A DNA stretch of 15,850 bases, from contig CAYYJQ010000043.1 in NCBI GenBank assembly GCA_964472295.1, positions 1-15,850 of the forward strand. Reading direction: 5' to 3'. Made by a program: the position numbers and the translations under genes. Positions within the stretch are counted from its first letter, which is position 1. The number at the start of each line of letters is the position of its first letter. This DNA is from JAJRZX01 sp964472295. GTDB lineage: Bacteria; Desulfobacterota; GWC2-55-46; JADFVP01. Positions 1 to 6,115 of the stretch are shown here, piece after piece. The notes under the pieces are model-generated. The model ran no database searches and was not told the DNA's origin. It saw only the letters and a list, made by a program, of their open reading frames with translations.

Positions 1-591
1 TCAGACCCCAACGTGGCCTATGTCCTCATGATGATAGGCATACTTGGCCTTTACTTTGAGCTCTCCAACCCCGGGGCCGTTCTGCCCGGTGTTGTTGGGG
101 CCATATCCCTTGTCCTCGCCTTTTACGCCCTTCATACTCTTCAAATAAATTACGCCGGTCTCATACTCATAGGCCTTGCCGTTGTCTTTTTCATAGTCGA
201 GATAAACGTGGTGAGTTACGGGCTCCTTACGCTCGCGGGCCTTGTCTCCCTTGTGCTGGGTTCGCTCATGCTCTTTAACTCCCCGCTCCCCTTCATGCGT
301 TTATCCATCTGGGTCATGATGCCAGCCGTGGTCTTCATGGCCGCCTTCGTGGGCTTTACCATGTACATGGCCATACATCTTCAGAGGAGGAGGTCTCCTG
401 CCGGGGCAGAGGGCATAATAGGCGCCATTGGCAGGGTTGTCGAGGATATGGGGCCGGACCGCAGGGGCAAGGTTTTCGTATCAGGCGAGTACTGGGACGC
501 AATGAGTGCCGTCGAGATTTTAAGAGGCGAGAAAGTGGAGGTTCTGGCCATGGAGGGCCTGCTCCTTACTGTGAGGAAGAAGAGCGATTAG
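1..591 (+). CDS. nfeD: NfeD family membrane protein, C-terminal part (cut by window start)
   Basis: The frame is open to the first base, so the true start lies outside the window and 196 residues remain. They begin with the DPNVAY segment that, in long-form NfeD proteins, follows the ClpP-like serine protease domain; that domain is not visible here. Four or five hydrophobic segments follow (about residues 5-125). The last 60 residues form a soluble domain with the NfeD OB-fold pattern (G.IG..G.V, then G.V.V.GE.WDA, then G.KVEV, then L.L.V). Long NfeD proteins are membrane proteases that act with a stomatin/slipin partner, and the next gene, 60 bases on, is exactly that. A GTG at 13 could be called as a start but would cut into the conserved DPNVAY segment. 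The family is clear; the protease half is inferred. Confidence 0.9.
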   Translation, partial: SDPNVAYVLMMIGILGLYFELSNPGAVLPGVVGAISLVLAFYALHTLQINYAGLILIGLAVVFFIVEINVVSYGLLTLAGLVSLVLGSLMLFNSPLPFMRLSIWVMMPAVVFMAAFVGFTMYMAIHLQRRRSPAGAEGIIGAIGRVVEDMGPDRRGKVFVSGEYWDAMSAVEILRGEKVEVLAMEGLLLTVRKKSD

Positions 592-651
592 AAGGAGTAA
601 ACCGTCCCGCGCCCTTCGCCGAGCCGGGGCACAAGAGAGAGGAGGCCGAAG

Positions 652-1416
652 ATGCCGATAAATATAGCGACAGGCGGAGTAGTCCTTGCGGTAATTGTCA
701 TACTGCTTCTCTTCAGCGCAGTAAAGATTCTGAGGGAGTACGACAGGGGAGTGGTATTTTTCCTCGGGAGATACCAGGCCGTCAAGGGGCCGGGCCTCAT
801 CATCATCATCCCCGGAATTCAGAAGATGATAAAGGTGAGCCTCAGGACCATTACCATGGACGTGCCCCCTCAGGAGGTCATTACAAGGGACAATGTCTCT
901 GTGAGGGTGAACGCCGTCATATACTTCCGCGTGGTAACGCCCGACAAGGCCATCATTGCCGTGGAGAATTACCTTTACGCCACGAGCCAGTTGGCGCAGA
1001 CTACACTTCGGAGCGTCTGCGGCCAGGCGGAACTTGACGAACTCCTTGTGGAGCGCGACAAGATTAACAAGCACATCCAGTCCATACTCGATGAGCAGAC
1101 CGACCCCTGGGGCATAAAGGTGGGTGTGGTGGAGGTAAAGGCCATTGATCTACCCGAGGAGATGAAGCGCGCAATGGCAAAGCAGGCCGAGGCCGAGCGC
1201 GAGAAGCGGGCCAAGGTAATACACGCAAGTGGAGAGTTCAAGGCCGCGGAGAAGATACTCGAGGCCGCGAACCTCTTGAGCCAGAACCCTGTCTCGCTTC
1301 AACTCCGTTATCTTCAGACCCTTACAGAGGTGGCGGCGGAGAAGAACTCCACGACCATCTTTCCGCTGCCCATAGATCTCCTAAAACCCTTTTTAGAAAG
1401 GAAGAAGGATGATTAG
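652..1416 (+). CDS. Slipin / stomatin-like SPFH (band 7) membrane protein
   Basis: A 254-residue protein with one N-terminal membrane segment (about residues 7-25) followed by the SPFH/band 7 domain. Typical slipin features are visible: REYDRGVVFFLGRY after the membrane anchor, GPGL.IIIPGI, then DVPPQEVITRDNVSVRVNAV and the segment ending in the VEVK..DLPEEMKRAMA pattern. An alanine/glutamate-rich helical region (about 185-215) follows, and the tail has the usual FPLP near the end. These proteins form membrane scaffolds and are typically cut or regulated by the NfeD protease encoded just upstream. The ATG has a strong Shine-Dalgarno site (GAGGAGG, about 6 nt spacing), which supports this start. 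The last codons belong to a ~75-bp sequence repeated downstream. Confidence 0.92.
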   Translation: MPINIATGGVVLAVIVILLLFSAVKILREYDRGVVFFLGRYQAVKGPGLIIIIPGIQKMIKVSLRTITMDVPPQEVITRDNVSVRVNAVIYFRVVTPDKAIIAVENYLYATSQLAQTTLRSVCGQAELDELLVERDKINKHIQSILDEQTDPWGIKVGVVEVKAIDLPEEMKRAMAKQAEAEREKRAKVIHASGEFKAAEKILEAANLLSQNPVSLQLRYLQTLTEVAAEKNSTTIFPLPIDLLKPFLERKKDD

Positions 1417-1548
1417 CAACCCGGCCTGTTGAAGGGCAGGGCGCCCGCGTTACTATTAAAATCGTTCTTAGAAGGTAATAAGGGTGATTAGCAACCCGGC
1501 CAGTTCGAAGTGTAGTAGGTCAGCGCTGCGATTAAAACCGTTTTTAGA
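1381..1548. repeat. Imperfect ~75-bp tandem repeat, 2.2 copies, starting in the slipin 3' end
   Basis: The unit starts with TAAAACCCTTTTTAGA (1382) and recurs at 1457 (TAAAATCGTTCTTAGA) and 1533 (TAAAACCGTTTTTAGA). A 17-bp identical block, TGATTAGCAACCCGGCC, occurs at 1410 and 1485. The period is 75-76 bp. The first unit includes the slipin stop codon, so the downstream units look like decayed duplications of the gene's 3' end. The third unit is cut short where the hairpin repeat begins. The stretch 1417-1692 holds no other gene that I can see. Confidence 0.75.
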
Positions 1549-1605
1549 TTGGTTTTCTTTGTCTTACTTTCTTTTTTCAAAAAGAAAGTAAGGAAATCTT
1601 TTTTT
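1548..1605 (+). repeat. Composite hairpin repeat, copy R1
   Basis: Left arm ATTGGTTTTCTTTG, then a perfect inverted repeat: CTTACTTTCTTTT(T) at 1563-1576 pairs with (A)AAAAGAAAGTAAG ending at 1592. GAAATC and a run of T follow. Near-identical copies lie at 11151-11204 and 15798-15850, with an inverted copy at 3870-3910. The hairpin lies between slipin and radC and, with the T run, could terminate or attenuate slipin read-through. An open frame runs through it (reading ..LLSFFKKKVRK..) and would falsely extend the next gene upstream. Confidence 0.85.
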
Positions 1606-1692
1606 CATTATCTTTTTGTCTTGCGGCCCGCCCTTATTAGGGGTAAAAGTGTATATTGGCTTTCTTTGGTATTGCATCTTGAGACGCGCGTC

Positions 1693-2382
1693 ATGGAATC
1701 TGAGGAAAAGACATATCTTGGTCACAGGCAGAGACTGAGGGACAAGTTCAGCCAATCCGGGGTCGGCAGTCTCCATGACTACGAGGCCATGGAACTGCTC
1801 CTTACCTTTGCCATACCTATCCGCGACGTTAAACCCCTGGCCAAGGCCATGCTGAAGAAGTTTGGCGGGCTTGCCGGGGCCATTGACGCTCCGGCGTGGA
1901 AACTTCAGAGAGTGCCTGGAATCGGCGGCAAATCCGCGGCCCTTACAAGGCTTGTTGGGGAACTCGCCGGGGCGCTTACCACCGAGCGGGCCGAGCCTCT
2001 CCCTTCGCTTAACGCTCCAGAGGATGTGGCGCGTTTCGTGGCGCCGCGAATCAACGGGGATGATGGAGAGTTTCTTTACGCCCTTTATCTCAATTCCAAG
2101 AACCGGCCCATAGGTCTTGATGTTATCTTCGAGGGCAGGCCCGATGTGGTGAGCCTTCCACGGAGGCAGGTGACAAAAAAGGCCCTTGAGCGCAACGCCC
2201 GTTCAATTATCTTTGTGCACAGTATGACAGCCCTCTGTGCCGCCGAGGCCTCTCCGGCGCGGCCCCTTGCAATGGCGCTTCGCTCTCTTGCCTCGGCAGT
2301 TGATATAATTGTGCATGATTACATAATCATGGCGGGCGGCGATGTAATGAGCGCCCGCGATAAGGGCTGGTTCAAGAGCTGA
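1693..2382 (+). CDS. radC: RadC family (UPF0758) protein with degenerate JAB/MPN metal site
   Basis: From this ATG the protein is 229 residues, the normal RadC length. Residues 8-95 form the N-terminal helix-hairpin-helix region (GHRQRLRDKF, LTFAIPIRDVKPLAK, and RVPGIGGKSAAL at 73-84). Residues 107-229 follow the JAB/MPN fold (GEFLYALYLNSKNRPIG, then the VSLPRRQV..KALERNA and DYIIMAGGDVMSARDKGW patterns). The family's zinc motif HNHPSG..PS..D is missing: here the segment reads HSMTALCAAEASPARPL (176-192). The second His and the Asp are lost, so the domain is probably catalytically dead or divergent. RadC's cellular role is uncertain even where the motif is intact. The frame is open upstream to 1549, but that part is repeat sequence, so I place the start at 1693. 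No good Shine-Dalgarno site precedes it. Confidence 0.82.
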   Translation: MESEEKTYLGHRQRLRDKFSQSGVGSLHDYEAMELLLTFAIPIRDVKPLAKAMLKKFGGLAGAIDAPAWKLQRVPGIGGKSAALTRLVGELAGALTTERAEPLPSLNAPEDVARFVAPRINGDDGEFLYALYLNSKNRPIGLDVIFEGRPDVVSLPRRQVTKKALERNARSIIFVHSMTALCAAEASPARPLAMALRSLASAVDIIVHDYIIMAGGDVMSARDKGWFKS

Positions 2383-2409
2383 GTCCATGCGCTATACTGC
2401 CCCGGGTTA

Positions 2410-3189
2410 TTAATCTTTATTCTGGTCCCTGTTCCTTAAAAAATCCACTCTCTTCCTGAGCGTCTTCTCAACATAGGCCTTGGCCTCTTTAACGGCATGG
2501 AAAAGCGTGAGCCCTGTGATGAGCCCAGCCGTGATTGCGCTTGAGAGGAGGCACCCTGTGCCGTGAAAGGCCCCTGCCGGGCCGGCAAGCCTCTTGCCGG
2601 GAAATTCCTGAAATACCTTCCTGTCATAGAGTATGTCCACTGGTAATCCCTTGAGGTGTCCGCCCTTTACAAGGACCGCCCCTGCGCCGAACTCATGGGA
2701 GATAATACGGGCCGCCTCTCTCATGGAAGGGGCGTCTGCCACTTCCAGGCCCGTAAGGGCCGCGGCCTCGCCGAGGTTTGGCGTCACAAGGCTTGAGAGC
2801 GGCATGAGCCGGTTTTTCAAGATGTTGATGCCATCTTTGTCAAGGAGCGGCGCCCCTCTCGTGGAGCCAAGCACCGGGTCAAGGACAGCGACATGGGGGC
2901 CGTGTTTCTGAAGGGCTTTGGCCACTGCTTCCACATTGGCCCCGGTGCCGAGCATCCCTATCTTGACGCCAGAGACCGCTTGAGCTCTGAAGGCAGATTC
3001 TATCTGCGCCCCAAGGAGGCCTGGCTCCACGGGCCGGACATCGCTTACGCTCTCGAGGTCCTGCACTGTAAGGGCAGTGACGGCACTGCTTGCGCCAAGG
3101 CCAAAGTCTCTAAAAACCCCCACATCGGCCAGCACCCCGGCCCAGCCCGTGGGGTCGAAGCCCGCTATGGAGAGGGCCGTCTTCTTCAT
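2410..3189 (-). CDS. thiD: Hydroxymethylpyrimidine/phosphomethylpyrimidine kinase
   Basis: A 259-residue ribokinase-fold enzyme that phosphorylates HMP to HMP-P and then HMP-PP for thiamine synthesis in the cytoplasm. Visible landmarks are AGFDPTGWAGVLAD (9-22, the substrate-binding N-terminus), TALTVQD (38-44, with the HMP-contacting Gln), VLDPVLGS (102-109), VTPNLGEAAALTG (135-147), VLVKGGHL (172-179) and the anion-hole/active-site loop HGTGCLLSSAI (209-219). The family usually reads GGAG where this protein has GWAG (Trp16). It lies 21 nt downstream of the DUF445 gene on the same strand, probably as one transcript, and converges on radC with only 27 nt between. No other thiamine gene is in the window. 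The start has only a weak GGTG-type ribosome site. Confidence 0.93.
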   Translation of the reverse strand: MKKTALSIAGFDPTGWAGVLADVGVFRDFGLGASSAVTALTVQDLESVSDVRPVEPGLLGAQIESAFRAQAVSGVKIGMLGTGANVEAVAKALQKHGPHVAVLDPVLGSTRGAPLLDKDGINILKNRLMPLSSLVTPNLGEAAALTGLEVADAPSMREAARIISHEFGAGAVLVKGGHLKGLPVDILYDRKVFQEFPGKRLAGPAGAFHGTGCLLSSAITAGLITGLTLFHAVKEAKAYVEKTLRKRVDFLRNRDQNKD

Positions 3190-3210
3190 GACTTCACCAC
3201 AAGCAGGCCC

Positions 3211-3828
3211 TTAACTCAGAACAAAAAAGATGATTGACTGCGCCACGCCGATGAGAAAACCCATGAGGCCGCCGAGATACTCAAGGTGTTTTAATTCCCT
3301 GGAGATAAAACCCGTGAGAAGCCCCTCGAAGCGCTCGAAGTTCATATTGTCTATCCTTGAGACCATGAGGGCCTTAAGGTCTATGCCGTCCTTGAACCTC
3401 GCGGCAAGTTCGTGCTTTTTTCGGTCTATGTGCCGTATGATGTCCTTTGTGAGGCGGCGCTTCAACTGCCGCGCTATCTCCTTTGACGCAAGGCCTATCA
3501 CAGGGATGGAGTTGACCTTTTTTGAACTCAGTCGCTTCTCCACAAGGGCGTTTATCATGCCCTCTACCTCGGTCTCCCAGTTTATGCCCGACAAGAGGCC
3601 CGTAATGTCCTCGGGGCTGATGACCTCGCGCTCAATGGTCCCGGCAATGGAGCGGGCTATCTCTTTCCTGCGCTTTGGAATAAGACCCTGAAAGGTAAAG
3701 CCAAGGATGCGCACGGGCTTCACTGGCCTGAAGAGGAGTTTTATGGCGACATAGTTGGTGAGCCAGCCTATGACAGCGCCTATGATGGGGGGAAGTATGA
3801 GTTTGTAATGAGATAGGATAGCGCTCAT
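3211..3828 (-). CDS. DUF445 family membrane protein
   Basis: A 205-residue protein of unknown function. It has a membrane segment at about 10-32 carrying the family's GxxIGWLTNxxAIxxLF pattern, then FRPVKPVRILGFTFQGLIPKRR, where GLIPKRR is typical of DUF445. A charged helical middle follows, and a second membrane segment (about 185-204) ends at the C-terminus. Both ends in the membrane with a soluble middle is the usual layout of the short members; longer relatives such as YheB of Bacillus are about twice this size. It probably shares a transcript with thiD. No Shine-Dalgarno site is visible upstream (the leader reads ..TAGACCCTC-ATG). A hairpin repeat (R2) lies 41 nt upstream in the same orientation. 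The family call is firm; no function can be given. Confidence 0.85.
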   Translation of the reverse strand: MSAILSHYKLILPPIIGAVIGWLTNYVAIKLLFRPVKPVRILGFTFQGLIPKRRKEIARSIAGTIEREVISPEDITGLLSGINWETEVEGMINALVEKRLSSKKVNSIPVIGLASKEIARQLKRRLTKDIIRHIDRKKHELAARFKDGIDLKALMVSRIDNMNFERFEGLLTGFISRELKHLEYLGGLMGFLIGVAQSIIFFVLS

Positions 3829-3869
3829 GAGGGTCTACAAAGAAAAGAGAAAAAGAGAAGTAAAAACCG

Positions 3870-3910
3870 CTTACTTTCTTTTAAAAAAGAAAGTAAGACA
3901 AAGAAAATTA
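3870..3910 (-). repeat. Composite hairpin repeat, copy R2
   Basis: CTTACTTTCTTTT (3870-3882), a 2-nt gap, then AAAAGAAAGTAAG (3885-3897), followed by ACAAAGAAAATTA, the arm of the family in reverse orientation. Read on the minus strand it is arm, hairpin, then the DUF445 gene, the same order as R1-radC and R5-lpxK. Confidence 0.85.
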
Positions 3911-3913
3911 GTA

Positions 3914-3939
3914 TTTCAACGGCCAGAAGGCCGCTGAAA
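3914..3939. other. G+C-rich hairpin next to R2
   Basis: TTTCAACGGCC (3914-3924) pairs with GGCCGCTGAAA (3929-3939) at 10 of 11 positions around an AGAA loop. It starts four bases after the R2 arm. There is no T run after it on either strand, so it does not look like an intrinsic terminator. Confidence 0.5.
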
Positions 3940-4010
3940 AGGACTCATGTGATGGCAGTGCAACAAAAGAGTAAGAAGCGGGCCTTGTCCGCATACCAAA
4001 AGACCTCCAG

Positions 4011-4032
4011 CTTTCTTTTGGAAAAAAGAAAG
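4011..4032. repeat. Hairpin repeat R3 (stem only, shortened)
   Basis: CTTTCTTTT (4011-4019), loop GGAA, AAAAGAAAG (4024-4032). It is the inner stem of the same hairpin without the outer CTTAC/GTAAG pairs and without the TATTGG arm. It runs directly into TTTTTT, which begins the 95-bp repeat. In shape it resembles an intrinsic terminator on the plus strand, but no plus-strand gene lies upstream. Confidence 0.65.
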
Positions 4033-4126
4033 TTTTTTAATGGGCACGCCTTATTTCCAGTAATTTTGAGACAAAAGCCATGAGAGGCTCAATCTGCCGT
4101 TAAGAAGACTATGACAAAGAAAACCA
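4033..4126 (+). repeat. ~95-bp interspersed repeat, copy A
   Basis: It aligns end to end with 7221-7315 with one net single-base gap. Both begin TTTTTTAAT, share blocks such as TTTCC, AGCC..GAGAGG and TGCCG, and end CAAAGAAAACCA. Here it follows hairpin R3; at the other site it precedes hairpin R4. Its right end continues as ATAGGG, matching the inverted R5 arm. Confidence 0.75.
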
Positions 4127-4201
4127 ATAGGGGCGGTTATCCTGCTTTTTTTGCCGCGTCACGCGCCCCGCGATGGTCCACGCCATGAAAAACGGGGCAC
4201 G

Positions 4202-4232
4202 GAAAACCAGTAGGGCACGGCCCGCCAAAAAA
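4202..4232 (-). repeat. Degenerate arm/box fragment of the composite repeat
   Basis: It begins GAAAACCAGTAGGG and continues CACGGCCCGCCAAAAAA. It matches the reverse complement of the R5 region (GAAAACCAATAGGG, then the CACTGCCCACCAAAAAA box) with a few changes and a short deletion. No hairpin stem adjoins it, so it is probably a decayed copy. Confidence 0.5.
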
Positions 4233-4250
4233 CGAAGAAAAGACGGTTTT

Positions 4251-4532
4251 TCAGGACTTCGAGGCCCTCTTCTTGTTCATCTCCTCTTCAAAGTACTTTC
4301 TGTAGAGTATCTCCCACTCGCGGCAACCCTCGGGTATGTCACGCGATAGAGACCGTATCTTCTGCCTTGCCGACTCGTCGGCATGGTCTTCAATCTCGAA
4401 TATGGCGGTTATGATGCGCTTTGTCTCCGAGAGTGCGCGGGCGTCGTCTGTAAAGTCCACGAGGTCGTCATTCCAGACAGCGTCTGTCATGAGGTGCGCT
4501 ATGTGCGAGATGCGCTCGTCAGAGAGCCTCAT
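4251..4532 (-). CDS. DUF507 family protein (second of tandem pair)
   Basis: A 93-residue soluble protein starting MRLSDERISHIAHLM. It matches the DUF507 pattern: an MRL start, a predicted helix ending in a short loop, a long charged middle (E.KRIITAIFEIEDHADESARQKIRSL) and a C-terminal W..LYRKYFEEE segment where the partner has YRKMFRMLK. Function is unknown. Its ATG overlaps the stop of the upstream paralogue as ATGA, and a strong ribosome site (AAGGAGAGGGG) lies inside the end of that gene, so the two are co-translated. The pair probably arose by duplication. The lysine/arginine-rich tail (KKRASKS) ends the protein. Confidence 0.82.
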   Translation of the reverse strand: MRLSDERISHIAHLMTDAVWNDDLVDFTDDARALSETKRIITAIFEIEDHADESARQKIRSLSRDIPEGCREWEILYRKYFEEEMNKKRASKS

Positions 4533-4810
4533 AATGTGATGCCCCTCTCCTTTGCCAGTTTGTTTTTGAGCATACGGAACATCTTCCTGTAATCAACGCC
4601 GCCCGTGTCCATCTCGCTCATGTGTGAGTTAAGGATAGACTCCACCTCGCGGTCGAGGGCTTCCTCGGCCTTCATGTCATCCATGACGGCGCGCCGCATC
4701 CGCTCAAGGACCTTGTCTTCGTCGGCCTTCAGGACAATGAGCCCCTTTTCCTTGAGGCCCTTAAGGACACTACTCGTAATATGCTCTATCTGGTCTGTGT
4801 GCAGGCGCAT
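4529..4810 (-). CDS. DUF507 family protein (first of tandem pair)
   Basis: A 93-residue soluble protein starting MRLHTDQIEHITSSVLKGLKEKGLI, the canonical DUF507 N-terminus (MRL....I..I...I...L...G). A helical stretch rich in Glu, Lys and Arg (about 30-62) and a C-terminal YRKMFRMLKNKLAKERG segment follow. DUF507 proteins are small, of unknown function, and often occur as adjacent pairs (recalled from general knowledge, not checked). It is the first gene of a two-gene operon divergent from rlmB. No Shine-Dalgarno site precedes the ATG (the leader reads ATTTTAACTC-ATG), and a possible -10 sits so close that the transcript may be almost leaderless. Confidence 0.82.
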   Translation of the reverse strand: MRLHTDQIEHITSSVLKGLKEKGLIVLKADEDKVLERMRRAVMDDMKAEEALDREVESILNSHMSEMDTGGVDYRKMFRMLKNKLAKERGITL

Positions 4811-4818
4811 GAGTTAAA

Positions 4819-4845
4819 ATTATCACAGCGGCCCCTGCTTTGCAA
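4819..4845 (-). promoter_or_regulatory. Possible promoter of the DUF507 pair
   Basis: On the minus strand, TTGCAA (4845-4840) and GATAAT (4824-4819) are separated by 15 nt, shorter than ideal. Expected transcription start would be about 4812, two bases before the ATG at 4810. Weak evidence. Confidence 0.35.
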
Positions 4846-4867
4846 GCCTACCGGACCTGCGCCAACC

Positions 4868-4895
4868 TTGACAGAAGGAGGCCTTATCCTATATC
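4868..4895 (+). promoter_or_regulatory. sigma70-like promoter of rlmB
   Basis: A perfect TTGACA (4868-4873), a 16-nt spacer and TATATC (4890-4895) lie in the divergent gap 41 nt before the rlmB start. The -35 context AACCTTGAC is shared with the glmU promoter. This is the clearest promoter in the window. Confidence 0.65.
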
Positions 4896-4936
4896 GTGGT
4901 CAGGATTAACCTAAGTGACGGAAAAGGGGCAAAAAA

Positions 4937-5713
4937 GTGGCCAAAAAAGACACAGTTATAATATACGGAGTAAATCCCGTTAAAGAGGCACTTACGAAAG
5001 ACGGGTCTTCCGTCAGGAAGATACTCGCGGCAAGGGCAGGGAGTGGCAGGAAAAAGGGCAGGGCCCTTGAGGAGATAATCCGCCTGGCAGGGGGTCTTCG
5101 TATACCAGTCGAGCGCCTGAGCGCCGCCGGGCTCACAAGGGCCGCTGGCACGCAAAAGCACCAGGGCATAGCGGCCATGGTGGCAAGGGACTATGAATAC
5201 GCCTCCCTTGAAGAGATACTCGGGGAAGTGGAGCGCAAGAGAGAGGCGGGCGGGCGCGGAGTCGTCCTTGTCCTTGATTCCATAGTAGACCCCGGAAACC
5301 TCGGGTCTCTCATACGGGCCGCTCTCTCTGCCGGGGCAGTGGGCGTTGTCATACCGCGCGACAGGGCCTGCCCGCTTACGCCCGTGGTGGCAAAGGCATC
5401 GGCAGGCGCAATAAGCCACATGAGAGTTGCAAGGGTTACGAACCTTGTGCGCGCCATAGACAAAGTAAAAGGCCGCGGCCTCTGGGCCGTGGCCCTCGAA
5501 GCCGACGGTGAGCAAGATATTTATTCCGTAGACCTCTCTGGAGATACGGCCATTGTCATTGGAAGCGAGGGGAGCGGTCTTAGAAGGCTTGTCCGCGAGG
5601 CCTGCGACCAGTGCGCGGCCATACCCATGGCCGGGCCCGTAGGCTCCCTTAACGCGGCGCAGGCCGGGGCCATAGCCCTCTTCGAGACGCTGCGTCAGGG
5701 CAGGGGCAAATAA
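4937..5713 (+). CDS. rlmB: 23S rRNA 2'-O-methyltransferase, TrmH/SpoU family
   Basis: A 258-residue SPOUT methyltransferase, best matched to RlmB, which methylates the ribose of G2251 in 23S rRNA using SAM. Residues 8-80 form the small substrate-binding domain (IYGVNPVKEAL, then KHQGIAA). The SPOUT domain carries the three family motifs: DSIVDPGNLGSLIRAA (114-129, with the invariant Asn and Arg), VIGSEGSGLRRLVRE (207-221) and IPMAGPVGSLNAAQAGAI (229-246), which form the SAM-binding knot. The GTG start is the only one possible because an in-frame TGA lies at 4916; AAGGGG seven bases upstream serves as ribosome site. It stands alone, divergent from DUF507 and convergent with the zinc-ribbon gene. 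Other TrmH-family targets, including tRNA, cannot be excluded. Confidence 0.9.
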   Translation: MAKKDTVIIYGVNPVKEALTKDGSSVRKILAARAGSGRKKGRALEEIIRLAGGLRIPVERLSAAGLTRAAGTQKHQGIAAMVARDYEYASLEEILGEVERKREAGGRGVVLVLDSIVDPGNLGSLIRAALSAGAVGVVIPRDRACPLTPVVAKASAGAISHMRVARVTNLVRAIDKVKGRGLWAVALEADGEQDIYSVDLSGDTAIVIGSEGSGLRRLVREACDQCAAIPMAGPVGSLNAAQAGAIALFETLRQGRGK

Positions 5714-5725
5714 GCAGAAAAGGGC

Positions 5726-5750
5726 AAGAGGGCAGGAATGCCCCCCTCTT
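5726..5750. terminator. Possible bidirectional terminator between rlmB and the zinc-ribbon gene
   Basis: AAGAGGGC (5726-5733), loop AGGAAT, then GCCCCCCTCTT (5740-5750) can form a stem with a two-base bulge, followed by TCT. It lies between two convergent stop codons, where a terminator is expected. The T tract is poor. Confidence 0.4.
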
Positions 5751-5763
5751 TCTCGCCGCCCTT

Positions 5764-6057
5764 TTAGCCGGCCCTTTCTTCGTTCTTTCGCCAGCGCTTG
5801 AGCGTTGGAATGAGCTCAGAGGCAAGCATCTTCGCGCGCTCAAGGGGCATGTCCTTCTTCTCGGCAAGAGAAGCCGCTACCTTCTCGATCATCTGCTCCA
5901 TGGTAATATCAGGCTCGGTGAACTCGCCGTTACGATAGCAGTACTTGCAGTAATCCGTGTTTATAACCTTTGTTGCCGTTGTGCCGAATTCAAACCTGGT
6001 CCTGATCTCCACGCCGCAACTCTGGCATGATGGGGATGATAGTGTTGGTCTTGCCAT
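5764..6057 (-). CDS. Small zinc-ribbon domain protein (zinc_ribbon_2 type)
   Basis: A 97-residue protein with a four-cysteine zinc ribbon: C11QSC14 and C37KYC40. The spacing and the phrase YCKYCY.NGEFTEPDITMEQMIEKV are typical of the putative zinc-ribbon family found in small uncharacterised bacterial proteins. The C-terminal half (45-97) is helical and charged. No enzyme motif is present. The ATG has a good ribosome site (AAGGAG, about 9 nt spacing). It is the last gene of a minus-strand run after hisIE and the HIT gene, with a 58-nt gap, so co-transcription is possible. Its function is unknown; nucleic-acid or protein binding is only a guess. Confidence 0.8.
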   Translation of the reverse strand: MARPTLSSPSCQSCGVEIRTRFEFGTTATKVINTDYCKYCYRNGEFTEPDITMEQMIEKVAASLAEKKDMPLERAKMLASELIPTLKRWRKNEERAG

Positions 6058-6115
6058 CTTTCCTGCTCCTTTGCTTTTTTCACTCTTTACTGACCTTAGT
6101 TTTTCATTCTACCAT

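Larger units (their letters stand above)
3829..4250. other. Repeat-rich intergenic region
   Basis: This 422-base gap separates the DUF507 pair from DUF445 on the minus strand. I see no credible gene. It holds hairpin repeat R2 (3870-3910), a G+C-rich hairpin (3914-3939), hairpin R3 (4011-4032), one copy of the 95-bp repeat (4033-4126) and a degenerate arm/box fragment (4202-4232). The stretches 3940-4010 and 4132-4200 show nothing recognisable. The crowding suggests repeated insertion at one site. Confidence 0.8.

Noticed and set aside
1549..1692. Upstream extension of the radC frame (48 extra codons from a TTG)
   Set aside because: The extra residues are encoded by the R1 hairpin repeat and its flank (LLSFFKKKVRK), not by RadC-like sequence; 1693 gives the family length.
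2218..2268. Frameshift hiding a normal HPSG motif in radC
   Set aside because: A shifted frame reads QPSVPP, faintly like HPSGDP, but has a stop just before it and no matching Asp, and the original frame resumes family similarity without any need for correction.
4011..4038. R3 hairpin plus T6 as a working terminator
   Set aside because: The shape is right on the plus strand but no plus-strand gene ends there; on the minus strand no T run follows the stem.
4889..5515. 208-residue minus-strand open frame
   Set aside because: It lies antisense to rlmB, whose motifs are unmistakable; the translation is Cys/His/Pro-rich and resembles no family.
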